Made by a program: the position numbers and the translations under genes. The notes beneath the pieces were generated by a model that did no database searches, was not told the DNA's origin, and saw nothing but the letters and a program-made list of their open reading frames with translations. DNA of 64,000 nucleotides from JBDRDD01 sp043821115 (GTDB lineage: Bacteria; CAYTYR01; UBA6262; DAOVJB01). The DNA lies in the NCBI GenBank assembly GCA_043821115.1, contig JBDRDD010000022.1, forward strand, positions 81,016 to 145,015. Reading direction: 5' to 3'. Below, one piece after another: positions 17,984-25,735 of this stretch. Position 1 is the first letter of the stretch. Each line of letters begins with the position of its first letter.

Positions 17984-17985
17984 AT

Positions 17986-20742
17986 CTACCTGCCACAACA
18001 TTTCTTATATTTTTTGCCGCTGCCGCACGGACACGGGTCGTTGCGGCCTATTTTCTTATTAAGTTCAGCTTCCTGCTTTGCGGGCTTTGGGTCAAGCGGT
18101 CTACCGGGGCTCTTGGGACGAGCTGCCGGCCTTCTGAGTTGAGCGCTCTCCTGCCTTTCACCTGCCACGCGCACCTTGAATACGTACTCTACTATCTCCT
18201 CTTTTATGTGGAATGTCATATTCATGAACATGTTATATGCTTCTTTCTGGTATTCAATACGCGGGTCTTTATTACCATATGCCCTAAGTCCAATTCCTTT
18301 GCGTAACTGATCAAGTGAATAAAGATGGTCCTTCCACCTGTTATCCACCACCTGAAGCATCACCATACGCTCAACATGTCTCATGACATCAAGCCCAAGC
18401 TCCTGCTCCCTTTGTTCATATTTCTTTTTTATCTCTTCCTCTATAAATTCCCTCAGGTCCTCCTGCTTCCAGGTCCTGATGACATCCATTTCAAGTGAGA
18501 CTGAAATCCCGAAAGCGTGCGAGAACCACTGCTGCAAGGAGAAAATATCCCATTTTTCCGGGTAATCATTCTTGCTTGCCCACATATCAAGGCGCTCATC
18601 AAGGATGTCCTGTATCATTTCCCAGATATTTTCTTTGAGGTCTTCACCTTCGAGTATCTTTTGCCTGTAGCCGTAAATCCCTTTTCTCTGTTCATTCATT
18701 ACATTGTCGTATTCCAGAAGTTGCTTGCGGACATCAAAATTCATGGCTTCAACTTTTTTCTGGGCCGACTCTGTCGAACGCGAAATGAGCGGATGCTGTA
18801 TATCCTGGCCTTCTTCCATTCCGAGACGCTCCATGATAGGTGCTATCCTGTCAGAACCGAAAAGACGCATCAGGTCATCATCAAGAGCCAGGAAGAACTT
18901 TGACGCACCCGGGTCCCCCTGTCTGCCGCCTCTTCCTCTTAGCTGGTTGTCTATCCTGCGCGATTCATGCCGCTCAGTTCCCATAACATACAGGCCTCCC
19001 AACTCTATTACCTCCTGGTGTTCTCTGTCAGTGACAGCTTTAACGTCATTTAGTACGCGCTGGTATTCCTCCCTGGCTTTCAGGACCTCCGGGTCAATGG
19101 TTGGGGTATACTCACTTGCAAGAGCCACAAGTTCGCTCGCATACCCGCGTTTTATCAACTCTTCATGTGCAATATACCCGGGGTTTCCGCCAAGCACTAT
19201 ATCGGTCCCGCGCCCGGCCATGTTTGTTGCGATAGTGATGGCTTTCTTTCTTCCAGCCTGAGCTATTATCTGGGCTTCCTGTTCATGGAACTTCGCGTTA
19301 AGGACTTTGTGTGGAATTCCTTCCTTCTTGAGCATGCTGCCCAACTGCTCATTCTTCTCTATGGACCTTGTCCCTACAAGCAGAGGCCTTCCTTTTTTAT
19401 AGTTCTCGGCTATTTCCTGTACTATTGCCTTGTTTTTCTCCCTCTCTGTCTTATATATGACATCGGCATGATCTTCACGCACCATGGGCATATTCGTGGA
19501 AATCTCCACTACCTCAAGTTTATATATCTTGTGGAACTCCTCCGCTTCTGTTACCGCGGTACCCGTCATACCCGAGAGTTTCTCATAGAGCCTGAAATAA
19601 TTCTGGAAGGTTATAGTGGCAAGAGTTTGGTTCTCCTGTGCTATACTCAAGCCCTCTTTTGCTTCAACAGCCTGGTGCAGTCCTTCACTCCAGCGCCTGC
19701 CTGGCATAAGCCTGCCTGTAAATTCGTCAACTATGATGACTTGCCCTTCCTTGACCACGTAGTCAACATCGCGCTTGAAGAGATTGTATGCCCTTAGTGC
19801 CTGGGTTATGTGGTGCACCCACTCGCTCTGGACATCGTCATAGAGGTTATCTATACCAAGAAGTCTCTCGCATTTTGACACCCCTTCTTCGGTCAGCGTA
19901 GCCGAATGGCCCTTTTCATCTATTACGTAATCGAAACCTATAGTAATGTTTATCTGCTTGTGCTTGGCCTCTATTTCTTCCTGCTCGGTGACGAATTTAC
20001 CATTAAGGCGCGGTATGAGTTTGTTGATAGTGTAGTACTTGTCCGTGGAAGATTCAGTAGGGCCGGAGATAATAAGAGGCGTGCGCGCTTCGTCTATCAG
20101 GATACTGTCGACTTCGTCTATAATGGCGTAATGGATATCCCTGAGGACCCTGTCTTCTTTGCTGATAGCCATGTTGTCTCTGAGGTAATCAAACCCGACC
20201 TCATTATTGGTGACATATGTGACATCACACGCATATGCGTGCCTTCGAAGAATGTTTTGCATATCATGCTGTACAAACCCGACTTTCAAGCCCAGAAATT
20301 TGTATATTGGACCCATCCATTCGCTGTCTCGCTGCGCCAGGTAGTCATTTACAGTGACAACGTGAATGCCCTTGCCTGTCAGACTGTTGAGGTATATAGG
20401 AAGCGTCGCTGCCAGGGTTTTGCCTTCACCTGTTTTCATCTCTATTATCTTGCCCTGGTGAAGAACTATGCCCCCCATGATCTGGACGTCAAAATGCCTC
20501 ATGTTAAGGGTTCTCTTTGCTGCTTCCCTTACAACGGCAAAAGCTTCCGGAAGAAGGCTTTCAAGACCTTCGCCTTCCTGATATCTCTTCCTTAACTCCT
20601 TTGTCTTGGCGGCAAGCTCAGCGTCGCCCAAAGCAGACATCCCAGCTTCCAGGCTGTTTATCTCTTCAATAAGAGGGGTGAGTTTCTTTATGTCCCTCTG
20701 TGTCTTGCTCCCGAAGAGTTTTTTTATAATGTATCCAATCAT
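17986..20742 (-). CDS. secA: Preprotein translocase ATPase SecA
   Basis: The motor that pushes preproteins through SecYEG. The 918-residue chain has Walker A MKTGEGKT (residues 102-109), the DEAD-like Walker B IIDEVDSILIDEARTPLIISG region, the second nucleotide domain (TNMAGRGTDIVLGGNP), the scaffold and wing domains. It ends in a SEC-C zinc tail with NDPCPCGSGKKYKKCC for SecB or ribosome contact. The frame could open at TTG 20754, but that codon is inside the ribosome site; ATG 20742 follows GGAG by six bases and matches the family start MIGYIIKKLFG. An extended -10 promoter lies upstream. Confidence 0.96.
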   Translation of the reverse strand: MIGYIIKKLFGSKTQRDIKKLTPLIEEINSLEAGMSALGDAELAAKTKELRKRYQEGEGLESLLPEAFAVVREAAKRTLNMRHFDVQIMGGIVLHQGKIIEMKTGEGKTLAATLPIYLNSLTGKGIHVVTVNDYLAQRDSEWMGPIYKFLGLKVGFVQHDMQNILRRHAYACDVTYVTNNEVGFDYLRDNMAISKEDRVLRDIHYAIIDEVDSILIDEARTPLIISGPTESSTDKYYTINKLIPRLNGKFVTEQEEIEAKHKQINITIGFDYVIDEKGHSATLTEEGVSKCERLLGIDNLYDDVQSEWVHHITQALRAYNLFKRDVDYVVKEGQVIIVDEFTGRLMPGRRWSEGLHQAVEAKEGLSIAQENQTLATITFQNYFRLYEKLSGMTGTAVTEAEEFHKIYKLEVVEISTNMPMVREDHADVIYKTEREKNKAIVQEIAENYKKGRPLLVGTRSIEKNEQLGSMLKKEGIPHKVLNAKFHEQEAQIIAQAGRKKAITIATNMAGRGTDIVLGGNPGYIAHEELIKRGYASELVALASEYTPTIDPEVLKAREEYQRVLNDVKAVTDREHQEVIELGGLYVMGTERHESRRIDNQLRGRGGRQGDPGASKFFLALDDDLMRLFGSDRIAPIMERLGMEEGQDIQHPLISRSTESAQKKVEAMNFDVRKQLLEYDNVMNEQRKGIYGYRQKILEGEDLKENIWEMIQDILDERLDMWASKNDYPEKWDIFSLQQWFSHAFGISVSLEMDVIRTWKQEDLREFIEEEIKKKYEQREQELGLDVMRHVERMVMLQVVDNRWKDHLYSLDQLRKGIGLRAYGNKDPRIEYQKEAYNMFMNMTFHIKEEIVEYVFKVRVAGERQESAQLRRPAARPKSPGRPLDPKPAKQEAELNKKIGRNDPCPCGSGKKYKKCCGR

Positions 20743-20778
20743 CCAACACTCCAAACATTAAAGCTTCTCGAATAGCGA

Positions 20779-20808
20779 ATTATACCACATTATTATATAT
20801 TAAGTAAA
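20779..20808 (-). promoter_or_regulatory. Extended -10 promoter of secA
   Basis: On the minus strand the -10 element TATAAT (20779-20784) is preceded by TGG, giving an extended TGnTATAAT. Weak -35 candidates TTACTT or TTTACT lie 17 or 18 bp upstream (20802-20808). The site is just downstream of the glnA terminator and about 40 bp before the secA start. It probably drives secA, the ATPase genes and rsmI. Confidence 0.7.
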
Positions 20809-20823
20809 TATTTAAATATGAAG

Positions 20824-20864
20824 AAAAAGGACCGATCAAAGCTTTTTGCTTTAACAGGCCCTTT
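20824..20864 (-). terminator. Rho-independent terminator after glnA
   Basis: In the minus-strand RNA an outer stem AAAGGGCC/GGUCCUUU (one G-U pair) encloses an inner stem AAAGC/GCUUU with an AAAAA loop. A run of U residues follows. It lies about 40 bp after the glnA stop and before the secA promoter, so it separates the two units. Confidence 0.85.
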
Positions 20865-20905
20865 CATCATTAAACTTATCATATATTCAAAGAATTAATT
20901 TAGAT

Positions 20906-22234
20906 TTAGAGTATAGGCAGATATTTTTTAAGCTCGTAATCCGTTACCTGCATTCTGTAATTATCCCATTCTATCTTCTTGTTCTCGATGAACTTGTTGA
21001 AAATATGCTCTCCGAGCGTCTTCTTGACAAGGGCGCTCTTTTCGGTGAGGTTGATTGCCTCTATGAGACTGCCCGGCAGGGACTCTATCTTCTTCGCCGC
21101 CCTCTCCTTATCCGTCATGTGATAGATATCCTGCTCTATCGGCTCAGGCAGCTTGTAATTGTGCTTCATGCCTTCAAGACCTGCCGCAAGCATTATGGTG
21201 AAAGCAAGATATGGATTACAGGCTGGGTCGGGGTTTCTTAACTCCACCCTTGTGGCAGTCTCTTTACCCGGCTTGTACATGGGTACCCTGACAAGAGCGG
21301 AACGATTACGGCGAGCCCATGAAGTGTATACAGGGGCCTCATATCCTGGAACAAGCCTTTTGTATGAGTTCACCCACTGGTTAGTAATAGAAGTGAATTC
21401 CGCTATATGCTTCAATATGCCGGCAATATAGGATTTTGCTTCCTTGGAAAGATGGTATTTATCCTTCTTGTCGAAAAATATGTTTTTCTTGTTCTTGAAA
21501 AGTGACTGGTGGGTGTGCATACCACTGCCGTTTACCGAGAAAATAGGCTTTGGCATGAATGAGGCATATACTCCCTTGGAAGCTGCCACTTCTTTTACTA
21601 CAGCCTTGTAACTCAGAACATTATCTGCCATAGTCAGAGCATCATTGTACTTTAAGTCAATTTCATGCTGGGAGGGAGCGACCTCGTGATGGCTGTACTC
21701 CACCTGTATGTTCATCTTTTCAAGGCCCACTATGGTATCTCTTCTTAAATCATGTGCTGCATCAAGAGGCAGAAAATCAAAATATCCGCCTTCGTCTATA
21801 ACAGAAGGTGTTTTATCATCTTTGAAATAGAAATACTCAAGCTCCGGACCCACGTAAAAAGTATACCCGAGTTTTTTTGTCACCTCTAAATTCTTCTTGA
21901 GGATGTAGCGTGTATCCCCTTCATAAGGCTTGCCGTCAGGGGTGAGAATATCGCAGAACATGCGCCCTATCGTATGCTCTTCGGTACTCCACGGGAGAAT
22001 AGCAAAAGTGCTGGGATCCGGCTTTGCGATAAGATCGCTTTCGTATATCCTGGCAAACCCTTCTATGGAGGAACCGTCAAAGCCCATACCTTCTTTCAGG
22101 GCATTTTCCAGCTCCCTGTCGCTTATTGTAAAGCTCTTTAACTGGCCTAGAATGTCAACAAACCAGATCTTTATAAACCTTATTTTTTTATCCTTAACTT
22201 CCCTTAACACATCTTCTTTAGTCTTTATTGCCAT
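20906..22234 (-). CDS. glnA: Glutamine synthetase, type I alpha
   Basis: A 442-residue type I glutamine synthetase that makes glutamine from glutamate, ammonia and ATP. Motifs: MGFDGSSIEGF near residue 50, NGSGMHTHQSL, and RNRSALVRVP with VELRNPDPACNPYLAF. The C-terminal part around 380-400 reads DIYHMTDKERAAKKIESLPGS, like Bacillus-type GSI-alpha, and lacks the NLYDLPPE adenylylation tyrosine of enteric GSI-beta. Control is therefore more likely by feedback or repression than adenylylation. It starts 13 bp after the HAMP gene, with AGGGGG before the ATG, and ends at a clear terminator. Confidence 0.95.
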   Translation of the reverse strand: MAIKTKEDVLREVKDKKIRFIKIWFVDILGQLKSFTISDRELENALKEGMGFDGSSIEGFARIYESDLIAKPDPSTFAILPWSTEEHTIGRMFCDILTPDGKPYEGDTRYILKKNLEVTKKLGYTFYVGPELEYFYFKDDKTPSVIDEGGYFDFLPLDAAHDLRRDTIVGLEKMNIQVEYSHHEVAPSQHEIDLKYNDALTMADNVLSYKAVVKEVAASKGVYASFMPKPIFSVNGSGMHTHQSLFKNKKNIFFDKKDKYHLSKEAKSYIAGILKHIAEFTSITNQWVNSYKRLVPGYEAPVYTSWARRNRSALVRVPMYKPGKETATRVELRNPDPACNPYLAFTIMLAAGLEGMKHNYKLPEPIEQDIYHMTDKERAAKKIESLPGSLIEAINLTEKSALVKKTLGEHIFNKFIENKKIEWDNYRMQVTDYELKKYLPIL

Positions 22235-22247
22235 ATTTTCCCCCTAA

Positions 22248-22817
22248 CTAAATCTTGAACTCGTGCCGTATCTGTTCTATTTCATTTGATATCTTACTGA
22301 GCTCTGTTGATATCATCTTCTTGTCTTCCTGGTTAATTTCTTTCTTCTGAGTTTCCTTTGATATTTCAATAAGTTTACCCGTAATCCGCATAAGTTCTTC
22401 CCTGTCCTGGATAATGAAACCTTTAAGTTTCGTTACCATGCTGTTAAAATCAGTTACCAAATCCTCAAACTCATCCCCCCGGCGCAGATTTACCCTAACA
22501 GAAAAATCCCCCTTGGACAATTGTCTCATTGCTTTCTTAACTCGATGCACAGGTCCAGCGAATTTATGGGAGATAAAAAAGCTTATAATTCCTATGACTA
22601 TCATAAGAATGGTGAGCTTATAGAAAATATCAATATCCGCCTGTCTTTTTATTATAAGAAGATACGGGCTTTGCGCTCCCCTGAGCAGTATTGCCCATAT
22701 ATTACTGTAGACGGTCCATCCCACCATAAGAAGGAATAAAAACAGGGAAAATATAACGACACCTATAAAGCTGAACTGGAATCTTTTATCCACTATTAAA
22801 CGTTTTCTTTTCTTCAT
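22248..22817 (-). CDS. HAMP-domain membrane protein without an output domain
   Basis: A 189-residue protein with two membrane spans (about residues 14-37 and 65-85) around a short external loop. A HAMP domain follows (about 86-138, KFAGPVHRVKKAMRQLSKGD), then a charged coiled coil to the end. There is no kinase, cyclase or methyl-accepting domain. Similar two-span HAMP-only proteins are known, but their function is not. Its position between a pilin-like gene and glnA gives one transcript from the promoter at 23299. It may relay an envelope signal through a partner; this is speculation. Confidence 0.8.
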   Translation of the reverse strand: MKKRKRLIVDKRFQFSFIGVVIFSLFLFLLMVGWTVYSNIWAILLRGAQSPYLLIIKRQADIDIFYKLTILMIVIGIISFFISHKFAGPVHRVKKAMRQLSKGDFSVRVNLRRGDEFEDLVTDFNSMVTKLKGFIIQDREELMRITGKLIEISKETQKKEINQEDKKMISTELSKISNEIEQIRHEFKI

Positions 22818-22832
22818 AATCCTAATCCCTTC

Positions 22833-23237
22833 TCACCAGGAACTGATCGCCGTACCGTTTTCATCCTTTCGGAAGCAATCAATATGAATTTCTCCAGTTT
22901 CATGATTATAATACCATTTTCCAGAATCTGTTAATTCATCCGTTGTCTCGGTGGTTTTTTCATACCGGAAAAAAAAGCCCAAATTAACTATTGGGATTTT
23001 TCCTATATACACGGGAACAAGCTCATCAAGCTTCTCCGGATAAGTCCCGGAGTTTTTGTAGTAGTAATGCTGCAGGGCTTTACGCACTACATTCAAGTGC
23101 CCTTTCGTGGTCGCCCTTTTTATTCCACCCTGCAAATTAAGAAACCCGGGGACAATAACGCTCAAAAGAAATAAAATTACAACCCCGATCATAATCTCAA
23201 CGAGTGTAATTCTTCTTTTCTCCTCTTCCATTACCAT
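22833..23237 (-). CDS. Divergent type IV pilin-like protein with a non-canonical prepilin site
   Basis: A 134-residue pilin-like protein. The N-terminal hydrophobic helix ITLVEIMIGVVILFLLSVIV resembles that of type IV pilins and keeps Glu+5. The residue before it is arginine (KRR-ITLVE) instead of the glycine or alanine needed by prepilin peptidase. The globular part resembles the neighbouring pilin: a Y-rich GHLNVVRKALQHYYYKNSG and a similar C-terminal IHIDC...ISSW. The longest frame starts at 23327, inside the promoter, so I use ATG 23237 behind GGGGAA. A second ATG at 23231 is possible. Confidence 0.75.
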   Translation of the reverse strand: MVMEEEKRRITLVEIMIGVVILFLLSVIVPGFLNLQGGIKRATTKGHLNVVRKALQHYYYKNSGTYPEKLDELVPVYIGKIPIVNLGFFFRYEKTTETTDELTDSGKWYYNHETGEIHIDCFRKDENGTAISSW

Positions 23238-23277
23238 GCCATTCCCCAAAAAAATGTATAAAATATAAGTATTTAGA

Positions 23278-23302
23278 GGGTTTATAACCTCGGGGTTTAT
23301 AA
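23278..23302. repeat. Two direct 10-bp repeats overlapping the pilin-like promoter
   Basis: GGGTTTATAA occurs at 23278-23287 and 23293-23302 on the plus strand, a 15-bp period. The second copy overlaps the -10 element and the first lies in the early transcribed region. The arrangement could be an operator for a repressor, but two copies in AT-rich DNA may also be chance. Confidence 0.35.
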
Positions 23303-23327
23303 TACCCTTATACATTGAAAAAGTCAA
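23299..23327 (-). promoter_or_regulatory. Sigma-70 type promoter of the pilin-like/HAMP/glnA unit
   Basis: Minus strand: TTGACT (23322-23327), a 17-bp spacer, and TATTAT (23299-23304). It begins at the U-tract of the terminator of the preceding pilin gene, so transcription stops and restarts within about 50 bp. The start point near 23292 leaves a leader of about 55 nt. Confidence 0.75.
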
Positions 23328-23328
23328 T

Positions 23329-23374
23329 AAAAAAAAGAGGATAAACCTAAACTTCTCTGATTTACCCTCTTTTT
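23329..23374 (-). terminator. Strong Rho-independent terminator of the canonical pilin gene
   Basis: In the minus-strand RNA a 14-bp stem (arms at 23361-23374 and 23332-23345, one G-U pair) closes a 15-nt loop and runs into a U-tract. It lies 29 bp after the pilin stop codon. Confidence 0.88.
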
Positions 23375-23403
23375 AATTAAGACTTAAACTTTTATTTTCT
23401 AGC

Positions 23404-23850
23404 TTACCAGGTATTGATGAGCACAGCAGCTCTTGATTTGTCAGTGTGACTGCAATCGACCCTTACTACCCCGGTTGTACTCCCGTAAGACCACTCACCA
23501 TCATCATTATACCCAGCTATCATTAAGGCTTCGGTTGCAAACTCATCCACGCCTGTGTTGTCTCCATGGTCACCTGTCCTTGCCTCAGGAATCGTCTCCA
23601 TGTAATCATCGGCTCCAATAAAGTCAACACTCGTGATCGCTGTCGGGAAAAAACCCTCGTTGTCCCCATAATATATGGAAACAGCACTCCTTAATGCGCC
23701 AAGATTACCCTTTGTTGCGCCTTCCTTGGATTTAGTGATCAAATCAGCAAATCTCGGGATGGCAACAGCGGACAAAATTCCAATAATCGCAACAACTATC
23801 ATAAGTTCAATTAATGTAAAACCCTTCTTGCTTCTGATCTTAAACCTCAT
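23404..23850 (-). CDS. Type IV pilin / pseudopilin (major-type)
   Basis: A 148-residue protein with a classical prepilin leader of nine residues ending in glycine, followed by FTLIELMIVVAIIGILSAVA with Glu+5. The prepilin peptidase would cut after KKG. The globular domain carries GNLGALRSAVSIYYGDNEG, typical of GspG- or PilA-like short pilins, and ends VDCSHTDKSRAAVLINTW. It has a near-consensus promoter, a strong GGGGGTGA ribosome site and its own terminator, all suited to high expression. Whether it builds a pilus or a type II secretion pseudopilus cannot be decided here. Confidence 0.9.
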   Translation of the reverse strand: MRFKIRSKKGFTLIELMIVVAIIGILSAVAIPRFADLITKSKEGATKGNLGALRSAVSIYYGDNEGFFPTAITSVDFIGADDYMETIPEARTGDHGDNTGVDEFATEALMIAGYNDDGEWSYGSTTGVVRVDCSHTDKSRAAVLINTW

Positions 23851-23904
23851 TATCTATTCACCCCCTTCCACTCTAAAGGTAAAAACTCACATACCCCTAT
23901 TATA

Positions 23905-23933
23905 AATATACCACTAGTCGTTAGGGCTGTCAA
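23905..23933 (-). promoter_or_regulatory. Consensus sigma-70 promoter of the pilin gene
   Basis: Minus strand: TTGACA (23928-23933), 17-bp spacer, TATATT (23905-23910). The predicted start near 23898 leaves a leader of about 50 nt with a strong ribosome site before the pilin ATG. It is located just after the proS stop codon. Confidence 0.85.
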
Positions 23934-23948
23934 GCTAAATTTTTGCTT

Positions 23949-25220
23949 TTATTTTTCCTTATTTTTCAAGACTTTTAGGATATTTATAACTTTGTCGACA
24001 GCCTCGTCAACCTTGCATTTTGAAGCTTCTTTCTCTCCTCGCAGCTTGATTTCGACGCATTTTTCCTTGAGGGTCTTGGTTCCTATGGTGATCCTTACAG
24101 GCACTCCTACAAGATCAGCATCCTTGAATTTTATTCCTGCCTGCTCGCTGCGCTCATCAAAGAGTACATCCACGCCCTTTTTACATAACTGCTTATAAAA
24201 TTCGCCAGCAACCTTCATAACAGAATCGTCCTTCGTGCTGACAGGCAGTATCAATACCTCAAAAGGAGCTATTGGAGCCGGCCATATAATGCCTTCCTCA
24301 TCATGGCTCTGTTCAATGGCAGCGGCAATTATCCTGCTGACCCCTATGCCGTAGCATCCCATGACAAAGGGCATCTTAGAGCCTTTTTCATCAAGAAAGG
24401 TGGCTTTCATGACATCGCTGTATTTAGTGCCTAACTGGAATATATGCCCGACTTCTATTCCCCGGACTGTTATCATCTCACCCTTGCATTTCGGGCATTT
24501 TCCCTCTTTATCATCCCCTTTTGATTTTATGGCATAATCGCATTTCCCGCAGCTAAGGAGCTCTTCCTCTCCTGTGTCCGCAAGTACCATGTACTCGTGG
24601 GAAACAGACCCGCCTATAAGCCCGGAATCCGCCTCTACCACTTTGAACTTCAGCCCGCATGCAGTGAAAATGCGCTTATATGCATCGTACATCTCCTCGT
24701 AGCTCTTCTTCAGGCCTTCCTCATCCCTGTCAAAGCTATAGGCATCCTTCATAAGGAATTCCCTGCAGCGCATAATGCCGAATCTCGGCCTTATCTCGTC
24801 CCTGAACTTGGTCTGGAACTGGTAAAGGAGCACGGGAAGCTGCCTGTAGGATTTTATCTCCCTTCTTGCAAGGTCCGTTATGATCTCCTCATGTGTGGGC
24901 CCGAGCCCGAATTCCCTTTTGTGCCTGTCCAGGAGCTTTAGCATCTCGCTTCCGTACTCTGCCCACCGACCTGTCTCCTCCCAGAGATGTCTTGGATGCA
25001 GTGTTGGCATAAGGATTTCCTGGCCTTGCGAGCGGTCGATCTCCCTGCGTATAATATTCTCAACCTTTTTTAGAACCCTGTAGCCAAGGGGAAGATAACT
25101 ATAAATACCGGAAGCAAGCTTTCTTATCATAGCGGCTCTTAGCATAAGCCTGTGGCTTACTATCTCCGCTTCTTGGGGATTTTCCTTAAGCGTAGGTATG
25201 AACATTTTTGAAAACAGCAT
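23949..25220 (-). CDS. proS: Prolyl-tRNA synthetase without the editing insertion
   Basis: A class II synthetase that charges tRNA-Pro. The 423-residue chain is bacterial-type ProRS: it starts MLFSKMFIPTLKENPQEAE, has motif 2 around KFRDEIRPRFGIMRCREFLMKDAYSF, motif 3 near MGCYGIGVSRIIAAAIEQ and a C-terminal anticodon domain. Most bacterial ProRS are about 570 residues because a 180-residue INS editing domain sits between motifs 2 and 3. Here two CxxC pairs are joined by a short linker in its place. Alphaproteobacterial enzymes are similarly short. It lies downstream of pilZ after a 102-nt leader. Confidence 0.94.
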   Translation of the reverse strand: MLFSKMFIPTLKENPQEAEIVSHRLMLRAAMIRKLASGIYSYLPLGYRVLKKVENIIRREIDRSQGQEILMPTLHPRHLWEETGRWAEYGSEMLKLLDRHKREFGLGPTHEEIITDLARREIKSYRQLPVLLYQFQTKFRDEIRPRFGIMRCREFLMKDAYSFDRDEEGLKKSYEEMYDAYKRIFTACGLKFKVVEADSGLIGGSVSHEYMVLADTGEEELLSCGKCDYAIKSKGDDKEGKCPKCKGEMITVRGIEVGHIFQLGTKYSDVMKATFLDEKGSKMPFVMGCYGIGVSRIIAAAIEQSHDEEGIIWPAPIAPFEVLILPVSTKDDSVMKVAGEFYKQLCKKGVDVLFDERSEQAGIKFKDADLVGVPVRITIGTKTLKEKCVEIKLRGEKEASKCKVDEAVDKVINILKVLKNKEK

Positions 25221-25322
25221 GATGCACCTCTACAAGATGAGGGCCGGACTCCCGGCTTGTCGTGCCGGATGCCAGACCCTTCAAAGACAAATCAGAAATG
25301 TTTTTTCAACTTTAGAACCTAT
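25221..25322 (-). promoter_or_regulatory. proS leader with alternative short hairpins
   Basis: This gap between pilZ and proS holds three GC-rich segments: CCGGC (25264-25268), GCCGG (25252-25256) and CCGGC (25243-25247), read in the RNA. The middle one can pair with either neighbour but not both. Directly after, CCUC (25239-25242) could pair with the GAGG ribosome site (25227-25230). No T-box signature was recognised. Control of proS by these hairpins is possible but unproven. Confidence 0.3.
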
Positions 25323-25667
25323 CTATACGCCGGCAATTTCTCTTTCCATGTGCTCGGATATGGCTTTTTTTTGCTGCCCGGAGACGCCCACGAATCTCGA
25401 TCCTATAGAATACATATCCATGTGAGGGAGCTTTGACACCCACACAACTTCCGCAAGTGCCCTCACGGGTTCGGAATTTGAAGAGAGCGATATATCCATC
25501 AATACCCTAGAAAAAACGGGAATAAATTTATTTGTGGTAAATCTAATCCCGTTCTCACCTATATCCTTGCTGAGGCTTGTTACAGAGCGCTCCTGGTCAC
25601 AATAGTGAACAGAGACCGCGGATTCAATACGAACAGATCTCCTGCGTTCGGGCAGCACGTGCTCCAT
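25323..25667 (-). CDS. PilZ-domain protein
   Basis: A 114-residue single-domain PilZ protein, the usual receptor fold for cyclic di-GMP. The N-terminal RxxxR motif is present (PERRRSVRIE). The second motif, normally (D/N)xSxxG, reads DIGENG, with glycine for serine, so ligand binding needs proof. A longer frame from 25715 lies inside the promoter; ATG 25667 follows AGGAGG and is the better start. It has its own promoter and is followed by proS. With pilin genes close by, a role in pilus or surface behaviour is plausible but inferred. Confidence 0.8.
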   Translation of the reverse strand: MEHVLPERRRSVRIESAVSVHYCDQERSVTSLSKDIGENGIRFTTNKFIPVFSRVLMDISLSSNSEPVRALAEVVWVSKLPHMDMYSIGSRFVGVSGQQKKAISEHMEREIAGV

Positions 25668-25692
25668 AACGACCCCCCTCCTATCTACATAG

Positions 25693-25722
25693 ATTGTATC
25701 ATGCATTTTTTGCAACTGTCAA
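25693..25722 (-). promoter_or_regulatory. Sigma-70 promoter of pilZ-proS
   Basis: Minus strand: TTGACA (25717-25722), 18-bp spacer, TACAAT (25693-25698). It lies in the 68 bp between the NYN gene and pilZ. Its position rules out the longer pilZ start. Confidence 0.75.
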
Positions 25723-25735
25723 GCAAAATACAACC

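Noticed and set aside
23238..23327. Thirty extra N-terminal codons on the pilin-like gene
   Set aside because: They cover the promoter and the region before the predicted transcript start, and do not look like a prepilin leader.
25221..25322. T-box riboswitch before proS
   Set aside because: No T-box consensus or specifier-loop structure could be recognised; only short alternative hairpins are present.
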